Origin: Nitrosomonas sp. Nm34
GTDB lineage: Bacteria > Pseudomonadota > Gammaproteobacteria > Burkholderiales > Nitrosomonadaceae
Direction of reading: 5' to 3'
Length of the DNA stretch: 64,000 nucleotides
NCBI RefSeq assembly: GCF_900113925.1
Contig: NZ_FORD01000013.1
Coordinates: forward strand, 25,245 to 89,244
Each line of letters opens with the position of its first letter. Within the stretch, counting starts at the first letter, position 1. The notes below the pieces were generated by a model, which saw nothing but the letters and a program-made list of their open reading frames with translations, was not told where the DNA came from and did not search any database. Position numbers and translations under genes: made by a program. Of this stretch, positions 17,485 to 29,252 are shown piece by piece.

Positions 17485-20400
17485 ATGATGAAACTACTTG
17501 CTATTCTCCTTTTTTTATTTTGGTCCGTTACAGGTGCTGAGCATAGCCAGGCAGATGAGCTCGCTAATCAAATTCGGGTAATCCAGGCTAAGATTGAGAC
17601 ATTGAATGGTGGGGAAGAAACCCCGCAAAAAAAGCAACTTAAAGAGATTTATCTCGATACTCAACAGGTATTGCATGACCATCAGGAATACCTCAAAAGA
17701 ACCCAACTTTGTTCGCAGCAGCTAAAGGAATATCCACAGCAGCTTGAGATACTGAGAAAGCAGAAAGACAAAGCGATTTCGCTTACATTTAATGCCACAG
17801 CGTTGGCGGGATTGTCTTTAAGCGAAATGGAGCAGCAGCACGTTATTACTCAAGCAAAATTATCAGAACTACAAAATCAGCAGCAGAAACTGACCTCCGA
17901 AATTGGTACGCTCCGTCAGCGCACCATTAAAATCCGTGAAGAAATAGACGCAACAAGCAAGACACGTGCATCGCTAGCCGAAAAAGCACCTCTGGCGACA
18001 GACATGCCTGATGAAAAAATTGCCGATGCCTTTAAGATGCTTCAGGAATATCAGAGTCGAGCGCTGACAGACAAGATTCGCATGCTGGAACTGGAAGCTT
18101 TAACGTTACCCAAAGCGATTGAAATTGCCACCTTACAGGAAAAGCTGACACTTAATCCAGAGATCCAAATGCTGGTGCAGAAAGTAGAATGGTTAACCAG
18201 GCAAATCAACCTGCAAAGAAAAACTGAGACTAAAAAAGTGGTTGAGAAGTCTGAGCAATTGCTAGGTGAAAGTAAATGGAATCCGGCGCTGCTTAAGATA
18301 ATTAAACATAATGAAGAGCTTGCCGCCAAACTCAGTAATTATGCTGCGCATGCGACTAAATTGATGATGCAAAAGAATCACAACGAAAATCGGCTTAATT
18401 TTATTACAAAAAATTATGCCGCACTTCAGCAGAGACTCGAATTCCAGGAAGAAGATGAAGAATTAGGAACAGAGATCAGAAAACAATTAAAGGAACTATT
18501 ATCCAAACCTAATATCAGACCAACACAAAAATCACTGAGTAGTGCAAAACTGGAATTATTCCAGCTTGAACAAGAAAAGCTGGAAATGATGAACGATAAA
18601 GCTTATTTCAAAAAAATGACGGGGGATTATGCTATTGATGAGCAAACACCTTTTTATCAGGAGATCACAACAGGATTCCAGGAGCTTAAAGATTCCCGTT
18701 TGCATATTATCGATCAATTCCAGGAAATATTGCACTCCTATGTTAAAGATTTAGAAGTTTATGTTTCAATTAAGAATCAATTGATTGAGAAAATCAATCA
18801 ATATGAGCTTTTACTCAAAGAAAACCTGCTGATTACCCGCAGTGCAAAACCAATCGATTTAAATATCAATAATGATCTCAGCGCTGCAGCCGCCTGGCTT
18901 GTTTCTGATAAGACGCAAACCGCTCTAGTAAAAACTAGTGAAAAAGTATGGCTGCCAGCTATAGCCATTCTAGCTTTTTCTTTATTGATCGGATTGATTT
19001 TAAAGCGGTTTTATTGGTCTCGCTATCGGGAATGGGAAGAGATTGGAAAAGAGGCTTGGGGAAAAGTCAATCAAGACAAGGCACGCTACCCCATCGGGAT
19101 GTTGTTGTTCGTAGTGGTTCAATCTTTAGTGATTTCGTTACCGTTACTACTGATTCATCTTGTTCTACAGTACAGTATGAACACTGAAATGAGTCATGCG
19201 TTTTCTCTTGCTTTTTATGTGGCTGCCGTGACTATTTTTTTCTGGTATTTCCTTTTTGAGCTTTGCCAACCAACAGGATTACTCATTACGCAATTCCGAT
19301 GGCATGCGGATATGGTCAATAAAATGTACCGGGATATCAAGTATTATGCGCCTACCATATTGGTATTAAGTGTCATCGTTGCTTTTACAGATGCGCTTGC
19401 GGATGACGTCGTACGTAATAGTATCGGAAGAATTGCTTTTATGCTGCTCTGCATAGTATTGGCAGTATTTGCGTTAGGCTGGATGGCGATTACACCTTCC
19501 GGAAAAGTGCTCTATCAAGGAAAAAGTTTTACTTTTATTCAGAATCCGCGTCTGTGGATGTTACTTCTTTTCGTACAGCAAGTGTACATGATTGTCATGG
19601 CGGCAAGAGGCTATTACTTCGCTGCATTGTATCAAAGTATTCTGATCTTCCAATCAGTCATCTTGATCATACTGTGTAGTCTGGTTTTTTTTCTGAGCTA
19701 CCGCAGTTTATTAATTGCCCAGCGTAGAATTGCGTTTAAAAGAGCCATTGCCAAACGGGAAGAAATGCTGGCCCTGCGCGCAACGGCTGGAAAAAGTGAA
19801 ACTGAGTTCGTGGATGACAACTACATTGATATCAAATCAATTAGCACACAATCAGCTACTTTATTAAAAATCAGTGTATGGGGATTGCTGATTGGTGGCT
19901 TAAGTGTCATCTGGTATGAAATGCTACCGGCATTGGGATTTCTGGAAAATATTGTTGTCTGGCGAACCTCGATTATGAGGGAGGGTGAAGCAGTCGTGCG
20001 CTTGATCACGTTGGAAACATTGCTGGTGGCATTGATCATTCTGAGCCTGGTCATGGTGGCTGCGCATAATTTACCTGGTACGCTGGAACTTTTGGTTCTT
20101 CGACATTTATCCTTGAATACGGGTACCGGATACGCGATCACCACACTACTCAGATATGCTATTATCATTATCGGTGTGATGGTCACATTTCAAATGCTCG
20201 GTATGGAATGGTCCAATATTCAATGGCTGGTTGCAGCATTGGGTGTCGGCCTGGGTTTTGGTTTGCAGGAAATCGTGGCTAATTTTGTCTCCGGACTTAT
20301 TCTGCTATTTGAGCGTCCTATCAGAATAGGCGATCTTGTCACATTGAATGACGTGACCGGTACAGTCAGCAAGATTAATATCCGTGCGACAACTTTGATC

Positions 20401-20805
20401 GATGCTGATCGAAAGGAAGTCGTGGTACCTAATAAAACATTTATTACTCAGCAGTTGCTAAACTGGACTCTCAGTGACCAGGTCACGCGTATCAAAATAC
20501 CTGTGGGCATTGCTTATGGATCTGATTGTGACAGGGCTAGAACATTGCTACTGGAAATTGCCAAAAATCATCCTTTGGTTCTACGTGAACCGGAGCCCGT
20601 CGCCTTGTTTCAGGGATTTGGCGCAAGCTCGCTGGATTTTGAATTGAGGGTTTATGCGGGCCAGCTTTCAGATCGACAGGATCTGGCTCATGATTTGAAC
20701 ATGGAGATTAATCGTCGTTTTGCTGAAGAAAAAATCAACATTGCATTCCCGCAATTGGATATTCACCTATACCGCGAGAATAATAATACGAACATACCTA
20801 AATAA
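17485..20805 (+). CDS. Large mechanosensitive channel, MscK/KefA type
   Basis: A 1106-residue MscS-superfamily channel. Residues 1-24 look like a signal peptide (MMKLLAILLFLFWSVTG). Residues about 30-480 form a long, mostly coiled-coil periplasmic domain rich in Gln, Glu and Lys. About eight to ten membrane helices follow (near 490-880). The last 250 residues hold the MscS pore helix and beta domain, seen as GLGFGLQEIVANFVSGL, FERPIRIGDLV and VVPNKTFI. Such proteins release solutes when membrane tension rises on osmotic downshock. ATG 17485 gives the signal peptide; the open frame extends 26 codons upstream into repeat A4, which I regard as fortuitous. MscK-specific potassium regulation cannot be judged. 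Confidence 0.92.
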   Translation: MMKLLAILLFLFWSVTGAEHSQADELANQIRVIQAKIETLNGGEETPQKKQLKEIYLDTQQVLHDHQEYLKRTQLCSQQLKEYPQQLEILRKQKDKAISLTFNATALAGLSLSEMEQQHVITQAKLSELQNQQQKLTSEIGTLRQRTIKIREEIDATSKTRASLAEKAPLATDMPDEKIADAFKMLQEYQSRALTDKIRMLELEALTLPKAIEIATLQEKLTLNPEIQMLVQKVEWLTRQINLQRKTETKKVVEKSEQLLGESKWNPALLKIIKHNEELAAKLSNYAAHATKLMMQKNHNENRLNFITKNYAALQQRLEFQEEDEELGTEIRKQLKELLSKPNIRPTQKSLSSAKLELFQLEQEKLEMMNDKAYFKKMTGDYAIDEQTPFYQEITTGFQELKDSRLHIIDQFQEILHSYVKDLEVYVSIKNQLIEKINQYELLLKENLLITRSAKPIDLNINNDLSAAAAWLVSDKTQTALVKTSEKVWLPAIAILAFSLLIGLILKRFYWSRYREWEEIGKEAWGKVNQDKARYPIGMLLFVVVQSLVISLPLLLIHLVLQYSMNTEMSHAFSLAFYVAAVTIFFWYFLFELCQPTGLLITQFRWHADMVNKMYRDIKYYAPTILVLSVIVAFTDALADDVVRNSIGRIAFMLLCIVLAVFALGWMAITPSGKVLYQGKSFTFIQNPRLWMLLLFVQQVYMIVMAARGYYFAALYQSILIFQSVILIILCSLVFFLSYRSLLIAQRRIAFKRAIAKREEMLALRATAGKSETEFVDDNYIDIKSISTQSATLLKISVWGLLIGGLSVIWYEMLPALGFLENIVVWRTSIMREGEAVVRLITLETLLVALIILSLVMVAAHNLPGTLELLVLRHLSLNTGTGYAITTLLRYAIIIIGVMVTFQMLGMEWSNIQWLVAALGVGLGFGLQEIVANFVSGLILLFERPIRIGDLVTLNDVTGTVSKINIRATTLIDADRKEVVVPNKTFITQQLLNWTLSDQVTRIKIPVGIAYGSDCDRARTLLLEIAKNHPLVLREPEPVALFQGFGASSLDFELRVYAGQLSDRQDLAHDLNMEINRRFAEEKINIAFPQLDIHLYRENNNTNIPK

Positions 20806-21344
20806 GCGTGCAGGAAGAGAACAATAAAATATTGAGATATCGAAAAAAGAGATGATGAGCATTGAAATGCTGAGTATATGAGTATATTGTACAGGTCAGC
20901 GGTATGGTTCGTGCAACATAAACAGGCGAGTGTGTCAATGGAATATAGAGGAAAAGCAAGTGGAGCATCAATTATGATTTACTTTATTGATAATGGGGTT
21001 TACTGGCTCATCTGGCTCATCGCATGATGACTCGGGAATCTTATGCTCAAGTCACCATCTCCACCACTCTTGTTTGAATTAAATAAATATTGATTTATAT
21101 CAACGAATTTATGGTACGAGTGATTACGATACTACTTACTGCCCGGACGATTAATTCCCATTCCACATCGAAAAATAACGCGAAGGCGCGAGCTACAGAC
21201 AGGATCACTCATGCGGCAAGGTGAAGCCGACAAAGTCATTTTTACTTTAGATATAGTGTAGGGTATTGTGATGGATGGATATTCTTCATTTTTGAGAGTG
21301 AATGATTTGCTTATCTGAATGTCGGATTGATAAAAAAAGTGCTT
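20806..21344. other. Intergenic region holding repeat A5
   Basis: AT-rich DNA between the channel gene and the sensor kinase. A 29-codon frame from ATG 20938 exists but has no support. Repeat A5 fills 21154-21258; otherwise I see nothing definite. Confidence 0.6.
21154..21258 (-). repeat. Family A palindromic repeat, copy A5
   Basis: Inverted-orientation, somewhat degenerate full-length copy. The core GGCAAGGTGAAGCCGACAAAG is intact, while the right end (ACTTTAGATATAGTG) has drifted from the consensus. Confidence 0.85.
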
Positions 21345-23924
21345 ATGAAATCAGATAGAAGTCGCTACAGGTTTATAAAGTATTTCCTGATTATATGCAT
21401 CCCCCTTCTTCTATCACTTACAATTGTATTGTCGCTTCTGTTCGATGCTTACGATGATGCAAATAATGCAATTATTGAGGCAAACGAGCGACTGTCTGTA
21501 CAACTGGGCGAGAAGGCCATCGATTATTCATTCGGTGTATTACGGGGTGATGCTCTTTATCTTGCAGAGCTCTCTTCATTGCGGCAATGGCTGGATACGG
21601 GTGACTCCGCAGCCTATTCACGCCTGACCGAAGATTTGATGGCTTTTTTGCAATCTCGCCAACTCTATGGAAAGGTTCGTTTCATCGATAAGCAAGGTCA
21701 GGAAATAACACGTATCTATAATTATGAAGGTAAGCCAACAATAACACCGCAAGAGCAGCTACAAAACCAATTTGAACTCGACTTTGTGCAGAAAACGCTT
21801 GCCCTGAGTGCAAAGACCATTTATATATCGCCGTTTGAACCCACTATCGAGCGTGGCGTTATTGCACAACCCATCAAACCAACGGTACGATTCAGTGCCC
21901 CCGTTTTTGATAATAACAACGAACTACGCGGCCTCATCGTCCTTAACTATAAAGGGGAGAGATTAATGAGACGCCTGCGAGCCATTTCTGATATTTCCGT
22001 AGGCGAGCTGGGATTAGTTAACGACCAGGGAAGATGGTTACTAGAACCTCATCCGGCAGGGGAACTCGGCTTTATGTTCCGAAGTCAAGGAACAGAAAAC
22101 CTTGAGAAAAAATTTGGTGAAGAGATATGGTCGTTTATTTCGCGTGATTCACCCATCGGCCAATGGATGCATGAAAAGGGACTTTTTACTTACGTTAAGG
22201 TAAATTTGTCAAAAATACAAAGCCCTACGTCAGATTTGAATATCGAAAATGGCGAAACATGGATTTTAGTTTCTTACGTCCCCCCAAAAATCGTTGCTGC
22301 GAGTGTTGCTGAATATGGTCGTAATCTGGCTTTGGTAGGCGCGCTGCTGACGATATTACTTGTGCTGTTAAGTGGAATAGTCGCCCATTATGCACTACAA
22401 CGTCGGCGGGCGGAGAGCCGTGTGCAAAGAAGCGAACTCCAGTTTCGTAGATTACTCGAATCCGCACCCGAGGCTATCCTTCTGGTGGATCAGGCTGGAC
22501 AGATTGCTTTAATGAATTCGCAGACCGAGAAGTGGTTTGGCTATAACCGTAATGAGTTAATGGGTCAATCAGCGCTACAACTTATACCAGAACGGTTTCA
22601 TCAAGCGCATCCGCTTCTCCAGCATCAATTTATCGCTGATGCAGGAACTCAGGCAGTTAGCAGTGGGATGGAACTTTATGGCAGGCGCAAGGATGGCAGT
22701 GAATTTCCGATTGAAATCAGTTTAAATCCCCTTGAGACAGAGCAAGGTACCTTGATTACCAGTATTATTCGTGATATTTCCGCTCGTAAGGAAGCAGAAA
22801 TAGCCAGGCAACGGGTGCAGGAACGTTATCGTGAGCTACTGAATAATCTGCCTGTGGGCGTTTTCCGCAGTCTGCCTGATGCAAAAGGAAGCTTCCTCGA
22901 AATAAACCCTACCATGGTTAATCTGTTCGAGGCTGAATCCTCCGAGCAGCTGCTCGCCCACTCTTTTGGTGAATTTTATTGTGATCTTGCTGAACGTAAG
23001 GCACTAATGGGTAAAGTTTTACTCCAAGGGTATGTTTATGGAGAAGAGGTGCGCTTGAAAACACTAAAAGGTCGGGAATTCTATGCTGGATTGACGGCAG
23101 TGATGAAAAAGGATGAAAGTATTGGTATCTATTTTGATGGCATTGTAGAAGATATCAGTGTACGCAAGGAGAGTGAGTGGCAGATTAAGCTGCTGAATGA
23201 GAATCTTCGGTTGCGCACCAACGAGTTGGAAGCGATCAATCACGAACTGGAAGCATTCAGTTATTCTGTTTCCCATGATTTACGAGCCCCTTTACGCGCA
23301 TTGGATGGTTTCAGTCGCACTTTGCTCGATGAGTATGCTGATCGGCTCGATCAACGCGGGCGTGACCGACTTAAGCGAATACGGCTGGCTGCGCAGCGCA
23401 TGGCTGAGCTCATTGATAGTTTGCTCAAATTATCACGCGTCACTCGTACCGAGCTTAAGTGGGAGGTGGTCAATTTGACGTCGCTTGCAAATGAAATACT
23501 AGCTACGCTGCAACAGATGGAACCTGATCGAAAAGTACGATATACGGTACAATCCGGTTTGATTGTCCGTGGTGATGCGCAATTACTGCACATCATGTTG
23601 GATAATCTGCTGAGTAATGCTTGGAAATTTACCGTTCACAACCCACAGGCTTTGATTGAAGTTGGGTGCAACATAACCAAAGGGAGGATCATTTATTTTG
23701 TCCGAGACAATGGTGCTGGTTTCGATATGACCTATGCTGATAAATTATTTGGTGTTTTTCAACGGTTGCATGATCCGCACGAATTCCCGGGTACCGGTAT
23801 CGGACTTGCCACTGTGCAACGCGTAATTCATAAGCATGGTGGAGATATTTGGGCGGAAAGTACTATTGATCAAGGATCGACTTTTTATTTCACATTAAAT
23901 GAGAAGGAAATATATGAACACTGA
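21345..23924 (+). CDS. Membrane-bound Cache-PAS-PAS sensor histidine kinase
   Basis: About 859 residues. TM1 (about 10-33) and TM2 (about 322-346, LALVGALLTILLVLLSGIV) flank a roughly 285-residue periplasmic domain that looks like a double Cache ligand sensor. Two PAS domains follow (about 365-485 and 495-615). HisKA has EAFSYSVSHDLRAPL with phospho-accepting His644. The ATPase domain has NLLSNAWKF, DNGAGFDM and GTGIGLA. This arrangement resembles phytochrome-class kinases that signal to small single-domain regulators. I chose ATG 21345 over an upstream TTG at 21327. The regulator gene starts inside its 3' end (11-base overlap), strongly implying they work together. The ligand is unknown. Confidence 0.9.
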   Translation: MKSDRSRYRFIKYFLIICIPLLLSLTIVLSLLFDAYDDANNAIIEANERLSVQLGEKAIDYSFGVLRGDALYLAELSSLRQWLDTGDSAAYSRLTEDLMAFLQSRQLYGKVRFIDKQGQEITRIYNYEGKPTITPQEQLQNQFELDFVQKTLALSAKTIYISPFEPTIERGVIAQPIKPTVRFSAPVFDNNNELRGLIVLNYKGERLMRRLRAISDISVGELGLVNDQGRWLLEPHPAGELGFMFRSQGTENLEKKFGEEIWSFISRDSPIGQWMHEKGLFTYVKVNLSKIQSPTSDLNIENGETWILVSYVPPKIVAASVAEYGRNLALVGALLTILLVLLSGIVAHYALQRRRAESRVQRSELQFRRLLESAPEAILLVDQAGQIALMNSQTEKWFGYNRNELMGQSALQLIPERFHQAHPLLQHQFIADAGTQAVSSGMELYGRRKDGSEFPIEISLNPLETEQGTLITSIIRDISARKEAEIARQRVQERYRELLNNLPVGVFRSLPDAKGSFLEINPTMVNLFEAESSEQLLAHSFGEFYCDLAERKALMGKVLLQGYVYGEEVRLKTLKGREFYAGLTAVMKKDESIGIYFDGIVEDISVRKESEWQIKLLNENLRLRTNELEAINHELEAFSYSVSHDLRAPLRALDGFSRTLLDEYADRLDQRGRDRLKRIRLAAQRMAELIDSLLKLSRVTRTELKWEVVNLTSLANEILATLQQMEPDRKVRYTVQSGLIVRGDAQLLHIMLDNLLSNAWKFTVHNPQALIEVGCNITKGRIIYFVRDNGAGFDMTYADKLFGVFQRLHDPHEFPGTGIGLATVQRVIHKHGGDIWAESTIDQGSTFYFTLNEKEIYEH

Positions 23925-24354
23925 AGTAATAATGCTGGTAGAGGACAATCAAGACGATGCCACACTCACGATCGATGCACTGCAAGCTAACCATATCCGT
24001 AATAAGATATTTTTAGCAAAAAACGGTGTGGAGGCGCTTGATTACCTGTTTGGGCAAGGAATGTATGAAGGACGGAAGCTGACCCAACTACCGGTACTTA
24101 TGCTACTCGATCTTAAACTACCGAAGGTAGATGGATTAGAAGTATTACGTCGCGTTCGTGCTGATGAACACGCACGTCTGATACCGATTGTGATCTTGAC
24201 TTCCTCCAATGAGGATGAAGATCGGCTCAAAGCGTATTCCCTGGGGACCAATAGTTATGTACGCAAACCAGTGGATTACGATGATTTTCTCAGGGTAGCC
24301 GGGCAGCTTGGGCAATATTGGTTGTCAGTGAATGAACCACCCTATAAACTCTAG
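23914..24354 (+). CDS. CheY-like single-domain response regulator (Rcp1-like)
   Basis: A 146-residue receiver domain with no output domain. Acidic residues in LVEDNQDD (about 8-15), phospho-acceptor Asp66 in LLDLKLPKVDG, Thr/Ser in VILTSSNEDED and the conserved Lys in SYVRKPVDYDDF are present. The extended segment before the phospho-Asp loop (LFGQGMYEGR) is typical of regulators paired with phytochrome-type kinases. GAGAAGGA lies before ATG 23914. Lacking an output domain, it probably acts by protein contact or as a phosphorelay shuttle, perhaps to the receiver of the next gene product. Confidence 0.92.
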   Translation: MNTEVIMLVEDNQDDATLTIDALQANHIRNKIFLAKNGVEALDYLFGQGMYEGRKLTQLPVLMLLDLKLPKVDGLEVLRRVRADEHARLIPIVILTSSNEDEDRLKAYSLGTNSYVRKPVDYDDFLRVAGQLGQYWLSVNEPPYKL

Positions 24355-24385
24355 CTGTGTACAGAGTACAGAAGAGGAGCCAGGT

Positions 24386-26851
24386 ATGTCAACTACCCGG
24401 AAACAACATCTGCAATTGCCATTCTTGCGCTTCTTGTTTATAGAGGATGCAGAAGATGATGCTTTGTTGCTAATTGATTATTTTGAGTCACAAGGGTTCA
24501 AGTTTGATTGGCAACGGGTAGACACTGAAAAAGGTGTAATCGCAGAATTACAGAAGCCGTGGGATATTATCTTTTCGGATTATTCCATGCCTGGGTTTAG
24601 TGGTATTCGGGCGCTGGAAATCGTTCGTCAGCAAGATGCTGATATTCCTTTTATTTTCATTTCAGGTGCGATCGGTGAAGATGTGGCAGTAGAAGCCATG
24701 AAACTGGGCGCTCAAGATTATGTCATGAAGGGAAATCTCAACCGTTTACTCCCTGCTGTCAATCGCGAGCTGCAAGAAACTCAGAAACGCCGGGAGCATC
24801 GTCAATTCAATCAGTTACTGCGTAAATTGTCGCTGGCAGTCAATCAAGCAACTGACAGTATTTTTATCACCGACCCCGCAGGTCGTATCGAATATGTTAA
24901 CCCAGCCTTTGAGAAGCAAACAGGTTATAGCGCTGAAGAAGTTAAAGGAAAAACACCTGCGTTTCTTTACTCGGGTCTCCATGGCGACAATTTTTATTTG
25001 CAACTATGGCAAACTATCTCGAGTGGTCAGGTTTATCAAGCCACCTTTGTTAACCGACATAAAAATGGGGAGTTATTTTACGAGGAACAAGTTATCACCC
25101 CTTTGAAAGATGAACAAGGCCATATCACTCACTTTGTTTCTACTGGAAGAGATATCACTTCTCGTATTAAAGTAGAAGAAGAGCGCACGCGGTTAACTGC
25201 CATATTAAATGCCACCCCCGATTTGGTCGCTATTTTTGAGCCGGAGGGTCATTTACGCTATCTAAATGAATCAGGGCGTCGATTGCTGGAGCTGAGTGTG
25301 GAAAAAGATATCAGCCGGTATACCATCCAGGAATTATTTGCTACGGATAAGAACCAGCAACCATTTGCTGAGATTCTTGCGATAGCTCGGCAGCAGGGTA
25401 GCTGGAGTGGCGAAACGCTATTACAGATTCCCGGGAAAAAAAAGCTACCGGTTTCACAGGTAGTGCTTGCCCATAAGGAGAGCGATGATACTATTGAATA
25501 TTTATCAACGACTGCACGCGATATCTCGGAACGGAAGCGCTTCGAGGCCGAACTGCAGCATCAGGCTACTCACGATCGTTTAACCAGTTTACCAAACCGT
25601 TTTTTATTGCTTGAACATTTTGCCTCAGCATTAAAGAATGCTCAACGACACAATTATAATATTGCCGTACTATTTATCGATCTTGATAACTTCAAACGAA
25701 TCAATGATAGCCTCGGTCATACAGCAGGGGATATCTTGCTTGAACAGATCGCGCAGCGCCTGCAAAGCTGTATGCGGTCAAATGATACCGTTGCGCGTCA
25801 TGGGGGCGATGAATTCACCATTGTCATCAATGAGCTAAAGGATCCTGAAAATATACTGGATGTGTTAAACAAGCTATATAATGCTTTCAAACATCCAGTG
25901 ATTATTCATAACCACGATGTCTATGTCACGTTCAGTATTGGCATTGCCCTTTATCCACATGACGGTGACCGCATAGAAGACTTGTTGAGGCATGCTGATA
26001 CTGCTATGTACCGCGCAAAATCGATGGGACCTAATCAATACTGTTTCTATGCATCGGATATGAATATCCGTGGTCACGAGCTGCTAGCTTTGGAGGCAGA
26101 TCTGCGACGTGCTTTGGCACAAAATGAATTTGTGCTGCATTATCAGCCGCAAATTGATCTTCGGAATAACCGCGTGATTGGAACCGAAGGATTGATTCGA
26201 TGGCACCATCCTGTGCGTGGGCTCGTGCCTCCTGCTGATTTTATCCCTCTTTTGGAAAGGTCAGGGATGATCATTTCAGTGGGTGAATGGGTCTTGCGCC
26301 AAGCTTGTAAAGCGCATCGCGATTGGCGAGCAGCGGGGTTCAACGACATCCGTGTTTCTGTTAATGTTTCTGCTACTCAATTTAATGATATCGATTTGCT
26401 TGATAAGATACGGTATGCATTACGCGATGAAGAGATGCCCAAGCATGTGCTTGAACTGGAAATTACCGAAAATATCTTGATGCGTGATCCAGCTGGCGCG
26501 GCCGAAGTACTGGAGTCAATCAATGCATTGGGTGTACGGATCGCTGTGGATGATTTTGGAACAGGTTACTCTTCACTGGCTTATTTGAAACGTTTCCCAC
26601 TGGATGCATTGAAAATTGATCAGACTTTTATGACTGACTTAACTGATCATTCGGGTGATGCAGCGATCGTTGAGGCGAGTATTTCTCTTGCGCATAAGCT
26701 TGATATGGAAGTAACAGCAGAAGGTGTAGAAACGAGTGGCCAACTTGAATTCCTACGCACACACGATTGTGATCTGGTGCAAGGGTATTATTTTTGTCGA
26801 CCTTTGCCCATGCCTGAACTTGCCAATGTATTACATGAAAAAACAAAGTGA
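24386..26851 (+). CDS. REC-PAS-PAS-GGDEF-EAL cyclic-di-GMP signalling protein
   Basis: An 821-residue cytoplasmic protein. The receiver domain has Asp65 (FSDYSMPG) as phospho-acceptor. Two PAS domains follow (about 130-260 and 265-385). The GGDEF domain has an intact GGDEF at about 473-477, with the RSND product-binding I-site nine residues before it, so diguanylate cyclase activity with feedback is likely. The EAL domain reads EGL instead of EAL (about 600-602) but keeps NVSATQF, ELEITEN, DDFGTGYSSL and VTAEGVET, so phosphodiesterase activity remains plausible. ATG 24386 has GAGGAGCCAGG just upstream and was preferred over ATG 24332, which lies within the preceding gene. Third gene of a co-directional signalling cassette. 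Confidence 0.93.
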   Translation: MSTTRKQHLQLPFLRFLFIEDAEDDALLLIDYFESQGFKFDWQRVDTEKGVIAELQKPWDIIFSDYSMPGFSGIRALEIVRQQDADIPFIFISGAIGEDVAVEAMKLGAQDYVMKGNLNRLLPAVNRELQETQKRREHRQFNQLLRKLSLAVNQATDSIFITDPAGRIEYVNPAFEKQTGYSAEEVKGKTPAFLYSGLHGDNFYLQLWQTISSGQVYQATFVNRHKNGELFYEEQVITPLKDEQGHITHFVSTGRDITSRIKVEEERTRLTAILNATPDLVAIFEPEGHLRYLNESGRRLLELSVEKDISRYTIQELFATDKNQQPFAEILAIARQQGSWSGETLLQIPGKKKLPVSQVVLAHKESDDTIEYLSTTARDISERKRFEAELQHQATHDRLTSLPNRFLLLEHFASALKNAQRHNYNIAVLFIDLDNFKRINDSLGHTAGDILLEQIAQRLQSCMRSNDTVARHGGDEFTIVINELKDPENILDVLNKLYNAFKHPVIIHNHDVYVTFSIGIALYPHDGDRIEDLLRHADTAMYRAKSMGPNQYCFYASDMNIRGHELLALEADLRRALAQNEFVLHYQPQIDLRNNRVIGTEGLIRWHHPVRGLVPPADFIPLLERSGMIISVGEWVLRQACKAHRDWRAAGFNDIRVSVNVSATQFNDIDLLDKIRYALRDEEMPKHVLELEITENILMRDPAGAAEVLESINALGVRIAVDDFGTGYSSLAYLKRFPLDALKIDQTFMTDLTDHSGDAAIVEASISLAHKLDMEVTAEGVETSGQLEFLRTHDCDLVQGYYFCRPLPMPELANVLHEKTK

Positions 26852-28555
<1,704 letters not shown>

Positions 28556-28559
28556 AAAT

Positions 28560-28970
28560 ATGAAGACTTTCAATTTGCATGTCCAGAGTGCGACGCAATA
28601 TATATACGCTGACAACGTGATCAGCTTTATAGGAGAGGATAGTACTGGCAGTTTTGGCATTCTTGCGAATCATGAACGTATGATGACGGCAATGGACTAC
28701 GGGTTGGCGCGCTACCAACTACAAGATGGCGGCTGGATTTTTCTTGCGCTACCTGGTGGCATCCTTTATTTCGCCAAAAATCATCTCTATCTCAGTACAC
28801 GCCACTTCCTGCAAGATGAAGATTATCAGCGCATTAGTAAGGGCTTGCTGGAGCAGTTACTCAAAGAAGAGGAAGCATTACGAGAGCTAAAAGATAGCCT
28901 CGCTCATCTGGAGCAGGAGATGTTCCGGCGTTTATGGCAAATTGGGCAGCTTGGTAGCCAAACGGTCTGA
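28560..28970 (+). CDS. atpC: N-type ATPase F1 subunit epsilon
   Basis: A 136-residue epsilon subunit. The N-terminal beta sandwich shows GSFGILANHERMMTAMDYG, equivalent to the GxxGILPxH block of the family, followed by a helical C-terminus rich in Glu and Leu. It is part of the central stalk. ATG 28560 lies four bases after the beta stop without a good ribosome site, so translation is probably coupled; an upstream in-frame start would run inside atpD. Confidence 0.92.
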   Translation: MKTFNLHVQSATQYIYADNVISFIGEDSTGSFGILANHERMMTAMDYGLARYQLQDGGWIFLALPGGILYFAKNHLYLSTRHFLQDEDYQRISKGLLEQLLKEEEALRELKDSLAHLEQEMFRRLWQIGQLGSQTV

Positions 28971-28979
28971 AAATAAATT

Positions 28980-29252
28980 ATGAACAACGAACAGTTACGT
29001 AAATCAGTGGAGCGCCAAGTGAAACGGATGCAACGTGCACAGCAGGACCGTCCTACTCTGCTTGCTCAATCCATATTTTTGGGAACACTTTCCTTATTAT
29101 TCATACTGCCCATCCTCGTTGGTGTCTATCTTGGTAACTGGTTGGATGATAGGGCGCAAGGCTATTCTGTTCATTGGACCATAGGACTCCTTATTTTGGG
29201 GATTATAGTGGGTATGGTTAACGTTTATTTATATGTGCGGAAGCACGACTGA
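28980..29252 (+). CDS. atpQ: N-ATPase accessory membrane protein AtpQ
   Basis: A 90-residue protein of the AtpI-like 'ATPase gene 1' type. The basic N-terminus (VERQVKRMQRAQQDRPTLL) precedes two membrane helices (about 28-50 and 62-83) joined by YLGNWLDDRAQ. In N-ATPase operons atpQ is followed by atpR; here the stop TGA shares a base with the atpB start (TGATG), leaving no room for atpR. Proposed roles are assembly of the c-ring or Mg2+ handling, by analogy with AtpI. Confidence 0.85.
   Translation: MNNEQLRKSVERQVKRMQRAQQDRPTLLAQSIFLGTLSLLFILPILVGVYLGNWLDDRAQGYSVHWTIGLLILGIIVGMVNVYLYVRKHD

Noticed and set aside
20938..21027. 29-codon frame upstream of the Cache kinase
   Set aside because: Too short, no convincing ribosome site and no recognisable peptide; kept only as part of the intergenic note.
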